Notes under the pieces: generated by a model
The model's input: only the letters and a program-made list of their open reading frames with translations
What the model was told of the DNA's origin: nothing
Databases searched by the model: none
Shown here: positions 36,800 to 45,491 of the stretch, in pieces
How positions within the stretch are numbered: position 1 is the first letter of the stretch
Layout of the letters: each line of letters begins with the position of its first letter
Assembly (NCBI RefSeq): GCF_003002825.1
Contig: NZ_PVTE01000006.1
Coordinates: 248,001 to 312,000 of the forward strand
Length of the DNA stretch: 64,000 nt
Direction of reading: 5' to 3'
DNA from: Spirosoma oryzae
GTDB lineage: Bacteria > Bacteroidota > Bacteroidia > Cytophagales > Spirosomataceae
Position numbers and translations under genes: made by a program

Positions 36800-38482
36800 C
36801 TATCGCTGCACCTCCAGCAGTACATACGGTTTCGTTGTTGCTGCACGGGTTTGGTAGTTCATAAATGCCGGTTCGGGCTGCGTGATGTGGTAATAAGGAA
36901 AAGTCGCGACGTGCTGTACCCGAAAGCCGTGGTTGGTTAGCGTGTCGGCATACGGTGCCGAGGTGAATACCAGCATCGGGCGATTCGTTACCTGCCGGCG
37001 CAGGGTCGAATCGGTATGGACGTACTGCGTCGGCCCCCGAAAGTCAAACTCATACGTCCAGGAGCTTTCGCCGAAGGTGTCGGAGCCGTACAGAAACGTT
37101 TTCCGGCCAGCCAGGGTCGGCGACTGATTGGCAAAAGCAGCAGCGGCCATGCCAGCCTGATACTGTACGAACGTGCCGAACAGAAAGACGTTGACAACTA
37201 CGGCCACTACCAGCATGACGAGCGTCATGCGCCCCACCAGCGAGGGTAAATCGCTTTGCCGAAACAGCAGCAACATAACGATGGTCACCACCGCCATCCC
37301 GATCAGCCCCATTGTCAGTCGGTTGGGATGAACAAACAGCATCAGCGGCACTAGGAGGCCAATCAAGGCCAGCCCAATCACGAGCTGACCAATCGACCAG
37401 CGACGCAGGTTGGTGGCGCTGAGCTTGACCAGAAACTGCGCGGTCAGTACGGCGTAGAAGGGAAATAGGATGTTGAGGTAGTGCGGGAGCTGAAACCGCG
37501 ACAGCGAGAACACGATAAACATCAGCAGCCCCGTCCCCAGCGAGACGTATTCCGGTAGTGGGTGCTGCCGTTTGACCAGCCGCCCAATTGCCTGTCCGAC
37601 GCTCACGTACAAGGGCAACGACCAGGGCAGAAATGCCCAGAGCAGCGTGTGGAGAAAGAAAAACTTGTCGCCGTCGCCCTTGATCGGACCGGTGTTGAAG
37701 AACCGACCAAACTGACTGTCCCAGAAGAAAAACCGAATACCCGATACGTTGGTCCGCCCGAACACGACCGTTTCCGGGTGCTGATCGAATTGCACGTACA
37801 GGCAATACAACTCGGGCAGTGCGAAGAGCATCGACAGGATAGCTGCTACGTACCAGCGTGGCTTGAGCAACTCGCGCCAGTTCCCCGTCAACAACCAGTC
37901 GACAACCAGGCCCGATCCGATCGTCAGCACGACGAATGGCCCTTTGGTCATCATGGCGCAGCCCGTCAGTAGGGCACCGGCCCACAGGTGCCAGCCGGGG
38001 CCATTGCGGTAGAGCCGGTAGAAGTGATAGACCGCCCCGATGATAAGACCCGTCAAATACGGTTCGGCCCGTACGTCGTTGTTCGACAGAATAATGTGAA
38101 AGGTCGTTAGTAAAACCAGCGTCGCGACCTGTGCGACCAGTTTTGAATAGGCCAGCCGGGCAAACAGGTAGGTGTAGTATACCCCGCCGAAGAAAAACAG
38201 CAGCGCGGGCAACTTATAGGCAAATGAACTGACACCGAACAGACTATAGCTGATGGCCGTCATCCAGAACTGAAAGTGTGGCTTGTCGAGCCAGTCGCGG
38301 CCAAACACGTAGAGCCGAACCCAGTCGCCCGTTTCCACCATCGTTTTGGGCAGCGTAGCATATAGCGCGTCGTCGGGTTCGATAATCGGCACCAGCAAAC
38401 CGGTTGCATTCAAAAGCAGGCCAATGGCGACGAGCGCGTAGAAAAGTCGGTTGTCGAGCGGAGCGGGAGCGGCTGTAGTCAT
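36800..38482 (-). CDS. ArnT/PMT-like GT-C glycosyltransferase (family 39)
   Basis: 560 residues from ATG 38482 (the upstream open frame overlaps the divergent regulator gene). It is a polytopic inner-membrane enzyme with about eleven hydrophobic helices. The first periplasmic loop carries the acidic motif EPDDALYATLPKTM near residue 30 that marks lipid-linked-sugar transferases of this class, followed by WLDKPHFQFWM. A C-terminal periplasmic part ends the chain. It would transfer a sugar from a polyprenyl carrier to lipid or protein; the acceptor is unknown. It stands alone between the adaptor unit and the divergent NtrC-type regulator. Confidence 0.9.
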   Translation of the reverse strand: MTTAAPAPLDNRLFYALVAIGLLLNATGLLVPIIEPDDALYATLPKTMVETGDWVRLYVFGRDWLDKPHFQFWMTAISYSLFGVSSFAYKLPALLFFFGGVYYTYLFARLAYSKLVAQVATLVLLTTFHIILSNNDVRAEPYLTGLIIGAVYHFYRLYRNGPGWHLWAGALLTGCAMMTKGPFVVLTIGSGLVVDWLLTGNWRELLKPRWYVAAILSMLFALPELYCLYVQFDQHPETVVFGRTNVSGIRFFFWDSQFGRFFNTGPIKGDGDKFFFLHTLLWAFLPWSLPLYVSVGQAIGRLVKRQHPLPEYVSLGTGLLMFIVFSLSRFQLPHYLNILFPFYAVLTAQFLVKLSATNLRRWSIGQLVIGLALIGLLVPLMLFVHPNRLTMGLIGMAVVTIVMLLLFRQSDLPSLVGRMTLVMLVVAVVVNVFLFGTFVQYQAGMAAAAFANQSPTLAGRKTFLYGSDTFGESSWTYEFDFRGPTQYVHTDSTLRRQVTNRPMLVFTSAPYADTLTNHGFRVQHVATFPYYHITQPEPAFMNYQTRAATTKPYVLLEVQR

Positions 38483-38602
38483 TCGTAGAAACCGATGGCG
38501 GATACCACCCCGGTCAGGCGGCAAAGTTGGCAAGAAATGGGCAATCATTCGTTTATTCCCGAACGGGAAGCAACATTTGCCCGGCTCTTCTATCTTTGGC
38601 CT

Positions 38603-40006
38603 ATGCAAGAATCACGAGTACTGCTGGTCGACGACGACCCCGATGTATTGCTGGCGGCCCGCCTGTTGTTGAAACGTCATTTCGGCTCGATCGATATCGA
38701 AAAAAATCCCGAAAAACTGCCGTTCCTGCTTAACAACAGTCACTATGACGCCATTGTACTCGACATGAATTTTCAGCGCGACGTCAGCAGTGGTCGCGAA
38801 GGATTTGCCTGGCTGGACCGTATTCTGGACATCGACCCCCAGGCGCGGGTAGTGCTGTTCACCGCTTACGGCGACGTGGAGATGGCCGTGCGGGCGATGA
38901 AAGCGGGTGCGGTCGACTTCGTGCTGAAACCCTGGCAGAACGATAAATTCGTTGAAACGATCCGGGGCGCGATTGCCCGGGGTGAATCCGCTCGCCGGAC
39001 TGGTGGCGATGAGCGGAAGAACGACAACGCAGCGTCGGCCGGTAAGAACGATAGCAGCCGGAAGCCGGCGAAAAGTACGGCGGGGCCATCACTCACGCAG
39101 TCGCTCGTCGGTCCCTCGCTACGCCCGTTGCTCGATACCATCAGCCGAGTTGCGCCGACTGACGCCAACATGCTGATTCTGGGTGAGAACGGGACTGGGA
39201 AGGACATGATCGCCCGCGCCATCCACGCGCAGTCGAACCGACGCGACAAACCGTTTGTCAGTGTCGACGTGGGTGCGCTGACCGAAAGCCTGTTCGAGAG
39301 CGAACTGTTCGGTCATGTCAAAGGAGCCTTTACCGATGCCCGTGAAGACCGGCTCGGCCGGTTTGAGGAGGCCAACGGCGGAACGCTTTTCCTGGATGAG
39401 ATCGGTAACCTGACGCTGGCGCAACAGGCCCGGCTGCTGACCGTATTACAGCAGCGACAGGTGACGCGCGTCGGCAGTAACAAAGCCCGTCCCGTCGACA
39501 TTCGCCTGATCTGCGCGACCAATGTCGACCTGAACGAGCGCGTGGCCGACCGGAGTTTCCGGCAGGATTTGCTGTACCGGATCAACACCATCGAACTGGT
39601 GCTGCCACCGTTGCGACAGCGCCCCGAAGACCTGCGCTTGCTGGCTGAACATTTCATCGATCGCTACGCCCGGCAGTACAATCGGCCCGTAACCGGACTA
39701 AGCGCGGCTCTGCTGACCGAGATGAAAAGTTACGACTGGCCGGGTAATGTGCGGGAGCTACAGCACAGCATCGAACGGGCAGTCATTCTGGCACCGGGTA
39801 CCATACTCGAACCCGCTGACATGGCCTTCCGCAAGAGTACAGCGGCTTCGTCGCCGGTTATGCAGACCATGCAACTCGACGATATGGAACGGCAACTGAT
39901 TCAGCGCGCCATGCAGAAGCATCAGGGAAATATCACCGACGTCGCCCGTGAACTGGGTCTGTCGCGGCAGGCGCTCTATCGGCGGCTTGAGAAGTTCGGC
40001 ATGTAA
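38603..40006 (+). CDS. NtrC-family sigma-54 activator (response regulator)
   Basis: 467 residues from ATG 38603, where the receiver domain begins (MQESRVLLVDDD). The receiver has Asp54 as phospho-acceptor (IVLDMNF) and Lys in VLKPW near 110. After a low-complexity linker (about 130-165) comes the AAA+ domain with Walker A GENGTGKD near 195, the sigma-54 contact loop as GAFTDA at 241-246 (the classic form is GAFTGA), and Walker B GTLFLDEIGN. A Fis-type helix-turn-helix ends the chain (GNITDVARELGLSRQALYRRLEKFG). It is the only sigma-54 activator here and the natural candidate to bind the GTCCG-N4-CGGAC operators; that link is inference. The likely kinase is at 42613. Confidence 0.95.
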   Translation: MQESRVLLVDDDPDVLLAARLLLKRHFGSIDIEKNPEKLPFLLNNSHYDAIVLDMNFQRDVSSGREGFAWLDRILDIDPQARVVLFTAYGDVEMAVRAMKAGAVDFVLKPWQNDKFVETIRGAIARGESARRTGGDERKNDNAASAGKNDSSRKPAKSTAGPSLTQSLVGPSLRPLLDTISRVAPTDANMLILGENGTGKDMIARAIHAQSNRRDKPFVSVDVGALTESLFESELFGHVKGAFTDAREDRLGRFEEANGGTLFLDEIGNLTLAQQARLLTVLQQRQVTRVGSNKARPVDIRLICATNVDLNERVADRSFRQDLLYRINTIELVLPPLRQRPEDLRLLAEHFIDRYARQYNRPVTGLSAALLTEMKSYDWPGNVRELQHSIERAVILAPGTILEPADMAFRKSTAASSPVMQTMQLDDMERQLIQRAMQKHQGNITDVARELGLSRQALYRRLEKFGM

Positions 40007-40035
40007 GTGGCTCACAGAAAGACCCATTTTTTGTT

Positions 40036-40110
40036 ATCCCGACGTCAGGAGGGATCTTCGGAGTAGAATAAAAGTCTCCTTTCACCGAAGATCCCTCCTG
40101 ACGTCGGGAT
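40036..40110. repeat. Long perfect palindromic repeat (GTCATCCC family)
   Basis: Arms of 26 bp, perfect (40036-40061 and 40085-40110), around a 23-base loop; the outer bases extend the pairing with G-U steps. The arms contain GACGTCAGGAGGGATCTTC. It lies just after the stop codon of the sigma-54 activator and could act as its terminator. It looks like a mobile or dispersed palindrome; the shorter copy at 4023 shares its ends. Confidence 0.85.
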
Positions 40111-40183
40111 GACAGAGAAAATTCCTGGTTGTCTGCCTGGCGTGATGAATAGAAGTTAATGTATGTGTTGTAGCCTGTTGTCG

Positions 40184-40726
40184 ATGAAACGAGTCGCTAT
40201 TTTCGGGAGTCCGGGTTCGGGGAAATCAACGCTGGCCCGGCACCTGGCTGACCGGACAGGGATACCCGTTTTTCATCTCGACAAATATTTCTTCAGTCCG
40301 GGCTGGGTGATTCAGGCAGACGAGGTGTTTACGGCGGCTATTGCGGGTATCGTCGTGAATGAACAGTGGATAACGGACGGCAATTACACCCGCGAATCGG
40401 CCGTTGCCGGGCGCATCGATCGGGCGGATACGCTCATCCTGCTGGAACGGCCGCGCCTTGTCTGCCTGTGGCGGGTCGTTCGCCGAATCCTGAAAAACTA
40501 CGGCCGGGTTCGCGCCGATCAGGCGGCCGGATGCCCGGAACGGCTGGACTGGGATTTTCTGCGGTTCGTGTGGAATTACCCCGCCAAAACAAAGCAGATC
40601 CGGCAAATCCTCCGCGAGCAACCCGCCGATAAAACCGTGCTGATTCTACGGACTAACGATGACGTCGAGCGCTTCCTGGATCGCTCGGTTCCGGTGTGTG
40701 AACGGGCTTGTTCGGCTAGGCGTTGA
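40184..40726 (+). CDS. P-loop NTPase, adenylate-kinase-like (topology-modulation type)
   Basis: 180 residues from ATG 40184 (another ATG seven codons upstream is possible). Walker A GSPGSGKST is near residue 7, followed by HLADRTGIPVFHLDKYFF, the usual substrate-pocket strand of this small-kinase family. WITDGNYTRE and LILLERPRLVCLWRVVRRI follow, and an arginine-rich lid lies near 100-120. Relatives are annotated as DNA topology modulation proteins or AAA family ATPases; the real substrate is not known. It is convergent with plsC, their ends overlapping by 11 bases. Confidence 0.85.
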   Translation: MKRVAIFGSPGSGKSTLARHLADRTGIPVFHLDKYFFSPGWVIQADEVFTAAIAGIVVNEQWITDGNYTRESAVAGRIDRADTLILLERPRLVCLWRVVRRILKNYGRVRADQAAGCPERLDWDFLRFVWNYPAKTKQIRQILREQPADKTVLILRTNDDVERFLDRSVPVCERACSARR

Positions 40727-41471
40727 CCATCGCCAGCGGATGCGCAAGTTCAGCCGTGATAGCCGCTTCGGCCTGACGGACCACCTCGTCGGCAGATTGA
40801 CCGGCGGGGTCGATGGGCGGTAGTGTTACCCAGGATAGCCGCGAAAATGACGTCAATGGAAACAGTCCTTTCGGCGTAAACGCACCCGAACCGCGAATGG
40901 CAATGGGGACAACAAGAGCTTTGGGTGCCCGCTTGAGTAATACGCTCACGCCACCCGTCGCAAACGGGCGCATCTGTCCCGATGCCGACCGTGTTCCCTC
41001 TGGAAAAATCACCGCCGACAGGTTCTGTTCCTGAATCAGTTTACCCAGCCGCGAAATCTCCATGATGGCCTGTTTGGAGTCTTTTCGGTCGATCAGGGCG
41101 GCCCCGCTTTTGCGCAGGTTATACGACACCGCCGGCGTACCGTGCGCCAGTTCAATTTTCGACACGAAGGTGGGCGTGTGGGCGCGCAGGAACCAGATGA
41201 TCGGCGGAATATCGAACATGCTCTGGTGATTGGCAACGAAAATGATGGGCCTGTCAGTGGGAAGCGGTGTTGTCTGCCGGAAGCGAACCGTCGTGCCGGT
41301 AAGCAGCCAGCCAAAGGTCATGCTGGCGTTCATGTAATCGACGACTTTCTTGTGGGCGGGGCGGCCAAAGACGTTGAATGCAAACGCCTGTAACACATGG
41401 AAAACCAGCAACACCAGACCGAAATAAAGGACGTAAACGACACTCAGTACGTAGTCGAGCAATTTTTTCAT
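40716..41471 (-). CDS. plsC: 1-acyl-sn-glycerol-3-phosphate acyltransferase
   Basis: 251 residues from ATG 41471. It acylates lysophosphatidic acid to phosphatidic acid in membrane phospholipid synthesis. Two hydrophobic segments at the N terminus (about 5-35) anchor it. The catalytic HX4D motif is in ANHQSMFDIPP near residue 78, and the acyl-acceptor site FPEGTRS lies near 155. A TAnnTTTG element lies 35 bases upstream. The divergent neighbour is an acyl-ACP desaturase, so both genes act on membrane lipid composition. Confidence 0.94.
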   Translation of the reverse strand: MKKLLDYVLSVVYVLYFGLVLLVFHVLQAFAFNVFGRPAHKKVVDYMNASMTFGWLLTGTTVRFRQTTPLPTDRPIIFVANHQSMFDIPPIIWFLRAHTPTFVSKIELAHGTPAVSYNLRKSGAALIDRKDSKQAIMEISRLGKLIQEQNLSAVIFPEGTRSASGQMRPFATGGVSVLLKRAPKALVVPIAIRGSGAFTPKGLFPLTSFSRLSWVTLPPIDPAGQSADEVVRQAEAAITAELAHPLAMVNA

Positions 41472-41505
41472 ACAGCCACGGACAGGCAAATGGGTATTTT
41501 TCAGC

Positions 41506-41513
41506 CAAAAATA
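41506..41513 (-). promoter_or_regulatory. Bacteroidota -7 element of plsC
   Basis: The minus strand reads TATTTTTG, an exact TAnnTTTG, 35 bases before the plsC ATG. No good -33 TTG was found. Confidence 0.45.
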
Positions 41514-41628
41514 ACCGATGCCGGTATAGGTTCGTTATTTAAGTGCCGATGCGTACAAATAACCCACCGGAATAGCCGTAACTTGCTTACCATTTTCAGT
41601 TTTCAGAACGCTTTTACGCAACTCATAT

Positions 41629-42606
41629 ATGGCTTTATCTGGCTCACGGCTGGACGTCATGCGGCACGTCGGCGAAAATCTTGACACCCTGCTCGGCGAT
41701 TACCTCAAACCCATTGAAACCAACTGGCAACCGTCTGACTTCCTGCCCGACAGTCGGCAGGAGGACTTCCCGGAGCAGGTCCGGCTGTTTCGCGAAAGCG
41801 CCCGCGAACTGTCGTACGACTACATGGCCGTGCTCGTTGGCGATACGATTACCGAAGAAGCACTGCCCACGTATGAGTCGTGGCTGATGGATATGGAAGG
41901 CGTCAATCAGGCGGAACCCACCGGCTGGACCTCGTGGATTCGCGGCTGGACGGCCGAGGAAAACCGGCATGGCGACCTGCTCAACAAATTTCTGTACCTG
42001 TCGGGTCGCGTGAACATGCGGGCAATGGAGGTATCGACGCAGTACCTGATCGCCGACGGCTTCGACATCGGTACCGGTACCGACCCCTACAAAAACTTCG
42101 TGTACACCTCGTTTCAGGAGCTGGCAACGAACGTGTCGCACCGCCGGACGGCTACGCTGGCCAAACAGGCGGGTTGTCCGCAACTGTCGAAAATCTGTGG
42201 TGTCATCGCGTCCGACGAAATGCGCCACGCCAAGGCCTACAAGGCATTCGTAAGCAAAATTTTCGAAGTCGATCCGTCGGAGATGATGCTGGCGTTCGAG
42301 GAGATGATGCGCAAAAAGATCGTTATGCCCGCTCACTTCCTGCGCGAAACAGGGGTGAAACTGAGTCAGACGTTCAGCCACTTTTCCGACGCGGCTCAGC
42401 GCATTGGCGTGTACACGACTAACGACTACATCGACATCATTGACGCGCTGTTGATCGACTGGCATATCGACGCGGTTACTGATCTGAACGATGCCGGACA
42501 GCGGGCTCGCGACTACCTGATGGCATTGCCTGCGCGGCTACGTCGGGTCGCTGATCGCACCAAAATTCCGACGCTTGAATATCCGTTCAGCTGGATTGCT
42601 GCGTAA
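41629..42606 (+). CDS. Acyl-ACP desaturase (soluble di-iron type)
   Basis: 325 residues of the stearoyl-ACP 9-desaturase family, which inserts a cis double bond into ACP-bound acyl chains using a di-iron centre. Both iron-binding motifs are seen: EENRHGDLLNKF near residue 107 and SDEMRHAKAYK near 200. There is no membrane segment, so it is cytoplasmic. The kinase gene follows after 6 bases, which suggests one transcript. Lying next to plsC, it makes a small membrane-lipid set between the sigma-54 regulator and its presumed kinase, perhaps a hint that the regulon senses the envelope. Confidence 0.95.
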   Translation: MALSGSRLDVMRHVGENLDTLLGDYLKPIETNWQPSDFLPDSRQEDFPEQVRLFRESARELSYDYMAVLVGDTITEEALPTYESWLMDMEGVNQAEPTGWTSWIRGWTAEENRHGDLLNKFLYLSGRVNMRAMEVSTQYLIADGFDIGTGTDPYKNFVYTSFQELATNVSHRRTATLAKQAGCPQLSKICGVIASDEMRHAKAYKAFVSKIFEVDPSEMMLAFEEMMRKKIVMPAHFLRETGVKLSQTFSHFSDAAQRIGVYTTNDYIDIIDALLIDWHIDAVTDLNDAGQRARDYLMALPARLRRVADRTKIPTLEYPFSWIAA

Positions 42607-42612
42607 GCCGTC

Positions 42613-43968
42613 ATGGATCGGTTTGCGTTTGGCATCGGCTGGCGATTAACGGCCATTCTGCTCCTGATGGGGGGCGGAGTGGCCGTTTACGCATGGGCGC
42701 ACACCTGGCCGGTACTCGTACCGATCGGGGCTGCGTGGCTGGTACTGGTGGTTAACTTGTACCAGTTTGTGATTGGGGTAAACCGGAAGCTGATTCGTTT
42801 TCTGGAATCGGTACAGTACGCTGATTTTGCCGTTTCCTTTCGCACCGACAATCAGTTGGGACCGACGTTTCAGGACCTGAACCGGCAGTTCAACGCCGTG
42901 CTCGATGCCTTCCGGCAGGCGCGTGCTGAGAAAGAAACCAGCCTGCATTACGTCAATACTATCGTGCAGCACGTCAGTGTCGGGCTGCTCACATTCGATA
43001 CAAACGGTCAGGTCGAACTGGTCAATCAGACGGCGCTGCGACTGCTGAACAGCTACCGGCTCCGCAATCTTTCTGAACTGGAAACAACCCATCCCGAGCT
43101 GGCAACGCAGCTACAGGCCATTTCCGGCGCGAAAGGGCCGATTGTATACCGAACGCCGGCCGATGACGAACTGTCGATTCGGGGCACGGCGGTGCAACTG
43201 CGGGGCCGTTACATTACCATCGTCTCCATTCAGAACATCCGGTCGGAGTTGCAGCAGCGCGAACTCGATGCCTGGCAGAACCTGACGAAGGTACTGCGGC
43301 ACGAAATCATGAATTCCATAACGCCGATTGTATCGCTGGTGGGTACCATGCGCGACATCGTCGAGACAGATCTGGCACCGGTGGCTGAGTCCGGTGGCGG
43401 GCCGGTCATGGTCGACGTGTCGGATTCGATTGCCGATCTGCGCGACGCACTGGCAACCATCGAGCAGCGGGGAACGGGTATCATGCAGTTTGTTGATGCC
43501 TACCGTCATTTTACAACCATCCCGCAGCCTGTGCTGGCGTCGGTTGCCGTCGGTGCCTTACTGGACCGGGTAATCAGACTGGCCCTGGCGGCTTATCCGC
43601 ATTGTCCCATCGAGCGCGGTGACGTAGCCGCCAGTCTGACGCTTCGCGCCGATGCCGCCCAGATCGAAATGGTGCTGCTGAATCTGCTGAAGAATGCCGC
43701 CGAGAGTATGGAGCGCAGCGCAGCGCCCCAGATTCAGGTCCGTGTGGAGCAAAGTGGCGGGCAGATACGTATTCATGTTGCCGATAACGGACCGGGCATC
43801 GAACCCGAAGCGCTAGAGCAGATATTTATCCCGTTCTACACAACCCGGAAAACCGGTTCCGGTATTGGATTAAGCCTGTCGCGGCAAATCATGCAGCGGC
43901 ACGGAGGCCAGTTGCTGGTCGAATCGCAGCCGGGGCAGGGAAGCACGTTCACCATGATCTTTGGCTAG
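42613..43968 (+). CDS. NtrY-like sensor histidine kinase
   Basis: 451 residues. Two membrane helices at about 12-52 with almost no periplasmic loop suggest that the signal is sensed in or near the membrane. A HAMP-like/PAS section (about 60-215, with IVQHVSVGLLTFDTNGQVELVNQ) follows. The phospho-acceptor is His230 in VLRHEIMNSITP. The ATPase domain has NLLKNAAESM, DNGPGIEPE and TGSGIGLSLSRQIM. This is the kinase type that partners NtrC-family regulators, and the only such regulator here is at 38603, 2.6 kb upstream in the same direction. It starts 6 bases after the desaturase gene. Confidence 0.94.
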   Translation: MDRFAFGIGWRLTAILLLMGGGVAVYAWAHTWPVLVPIGAAWLVLVVNLYQFVIGVNRKLIRFLESVQYADFAVSFRTDNQLGPTFQDLNRQFNAVLDAFRQARAEKETSLHYVNTIVQHVSVGLLTFDTNGQVELVNQTALRLLNSYRLRNLSELETTHPELATQLQAISGAKGPIVYRTPADDELSIRGTAVQLRGRYITIVSIQNIRSELQQRELDAWQNLTKVLRHEIMNSITPIVSLVGTMRDIVETDLAPVAESGGGPVMVDVSDSIADLRDALATIEQRGTGIMQFVDAYRHFTTIPQPVLASVAVGALLDRVIRLALAAYPHCPIERGDVAASLTLRADAAQIEMVLLNLLKNAAESMERSAAPQIQVRVEQSGGQIRIHVADNGPGIEPEALEQIFIPFYTTRKTGSGIGLSLSRQIMQRHGGQLLVESQPGQGSTFTMIFG

Positions 43969-43979
43969 TCGGATCAGGA

Positions 43980-45431
43980 CTATGCGGTCAGGGTCGAAAT
44001 AGCTGCCTGACGCAACCGACGGATGCGTCGGAAGAAGCGGGTCGTCAGCAGGGCGGCTGCGACAGTCAGGCCGGTGAGTAAACCGATCCAGACGCCGATC
44101 GCATCCAGACCAAGCGGAAACGCCAGTACATAACTCAGCGGCAGGGCGATGACCCAGTACGAAACCAGCGACATCAGCGTCGGTACGTTGACGTCTGCCA
44201 TCCCGCGCAGACTACCCAGCGCCACGACCTGCACACCGTCGGAAAGCTGGAAGAAGCCCGCGATGATAACCAGCGATGCGGCAATGCGCATTACGTCGGG
44301 ATTGTCGCGAATGTAGAGCGAAACCAGCCAGTCGTTGGCCGTCAGGAATAGCGCGGCAGCCAGCGTCATCAGGCTGAGCGATAGCGCAAAAGCTGCTACC
44401 CCTGCCCGCAATGCACCGTCGACGTCGCTGAAACCGATAGCCGCACCAACCCGAATCGCTGCGGCCGATGAGATGCCCGTCGCCATCATATACGTCACCG
44501 ATGCCATGTTGATGGCAATCTGGTGCGCAGCCAGCCGATCGTCGCCCAGCCAGCCGACGATGACTACGGCCAGGGAGAACGTAGCAACTTCAAAGAAAAA
44601 GGTTAATCCGCCCGGAATCCCCAGGCGCAGAATCTGATTGATTTCGGCCCGAACCGGCAGTTTCGCAAATTCGGCTAGCAAGTACGGTTTGAATGACGGC
44701 TGCCAGTAAACGTAAACCAGCATGGCTACAGCCATGTACACGCGGGACAGCAACGTCGCGGCCGCCGATCCCATCAGCCCCCAGGCCGGAAATGGACCGA
44801 CTCCCGTGATAAAGACGTAGTTGAACAGGGCGTTGAGCAACAGCGCCGATAACGTAATCAGCATGGCTACGCGGGGCTTCCGCAGGCCGTCGCACAGTTG
44901 CCGGGTCGCTACGAAGACCAGCAGCGGCAGCACCGACGCGCTCAGAATAAGCATGAAATCACGCGCCAGCCGGGTTACGTCGGGCGATTGCCCAAACAGG
45001 TCGAAGTAAAACGCCAGTATCACCGACAGCCCGCCCAGTACGACGCTCATCAGTACCGACGCCCACAGGCCGGCCCGAAACAGGCGGTTGATCAGCGGGG
45101 CATTATCCTGACTATTGGCCTGTGCGACCAGCGCAGCAACAACTGATAAGCCACCAACACCCACGCTCGACATCAGGAATGAGAGTGACGTTGCCAGCCC
45201 AGCTGCCCCCAGCGGAACCGCTCCCAGCAGCCGTCCGACAAATAGATTATCGGTAACGCCCATCAGTACCACACCCAGCTGGGCGATGATGATCGGGACG
45301 CTCAATCGGAAGGTGTCGACTAGTTCGGGACGGTACGTGCGTAGAAACGGTTTCAGTGGGCAGAGAGCCGGTATGGCGTTTGTGAGCGACAAAGGTAGCG
45401 CCTTTCTCCGACCTTGCCGATGTGGGTGCAT
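43980..45431 (-). CDS. MATE-family multidrug/cation efflux transporter
   Basis: 483 residues if started at ATG 45431. It is a secondary antiporter with about twelve helices in two related halves. Family strings include VPIIIAQLGVVLMGVTDNLFVGRLLG near the first helix, and in the second half IPGGLTFFFEVATFS with LAAHQIAINMASVTYMMATGIS. The start is uncertain: a TAnnTTTG element at 45390-45397 lies inside the extended N terminus. If it is the promoter, translation must start at a non-ATG codon after about 45383, since no ATG is in frame there until the first helix is passed. The drug or ion is unknown. Confidence 0.9.
   Translation of the reverse strand: MHPHRQGRRKALPLSLTNAIPALCPLKPFLRTYRPELVDTFRLSVPIIIAQLGVVLMGVTDNLFVGRLLGAVPLGAAGLATSLSFLMSSVGVGGLSVVAALVAQANSQDNAPLINRLFRAGLWASVLMSVVLGGLSVILAFYFDLFGQSPDVTRLARDFMLILSASVLPLLVFVATRQLCDGLRKPRVAMLITLSALLLNALFNYVFITGVGPFPAWGLMGSAAATLLSRVYMAVAMLVYVYWQPSFKPYLLAEFAKLPVRAEINQILRLGIPGGLTFFFEVATFSLAVVIVGWLGDDRLAAHQIAINMASVTYMMATGISSAAAIRVGAAIGFSDVDGALRAGVAAFALSLSLMTLAAALFLTANDWLVSLYIRDNPDVMRIAASLVIIAGFFQLSDGVQVVALGSLRGMADVNVPTLMSLVSYWVIALPLSYVLAFPLGLDAIGVWIGLLTGLTVAAALLTTRFFRRIRRLRQAAISTLTA
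45390..45397 (-). promoter_or_regulatory. Bacteroidota -7 element facing the MATE gene
   Basis: The minus strand reads TACCTTTG. It faces the MATE gene and is back to back with the element at 45461 on the plus strand. It conflicts with the ATG 45431 start and so bears on the true N terminus. Confidence 0.45.
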
Positions 45432-45460
45432 ACAGGCAGTGGATACTGGTTGATTGTTCG

Positions 45461-45468
45461 TACTTTTG
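45461..45468 (+). promoter_or_regulatory. Bacteroidota -7 element of the DUF4290 gene
   Basis: TACTTTTG, an exact TAnnTTTG, 24 bases before the proposed TTG start at 45492. Confidence 0.5.
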
Positions 45469-45491
45469 TCCATACTCCAACAGCAAGGCTC

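Noticed and set aside
38591-38598. TATCTTTG just before the sigma-54 activator gene as its promoter
   Set aside because: It ends 4 bases before the ATG, so the transcript would start at or after the start codon. Possible only for a leaderless message, and no -33 element fits.
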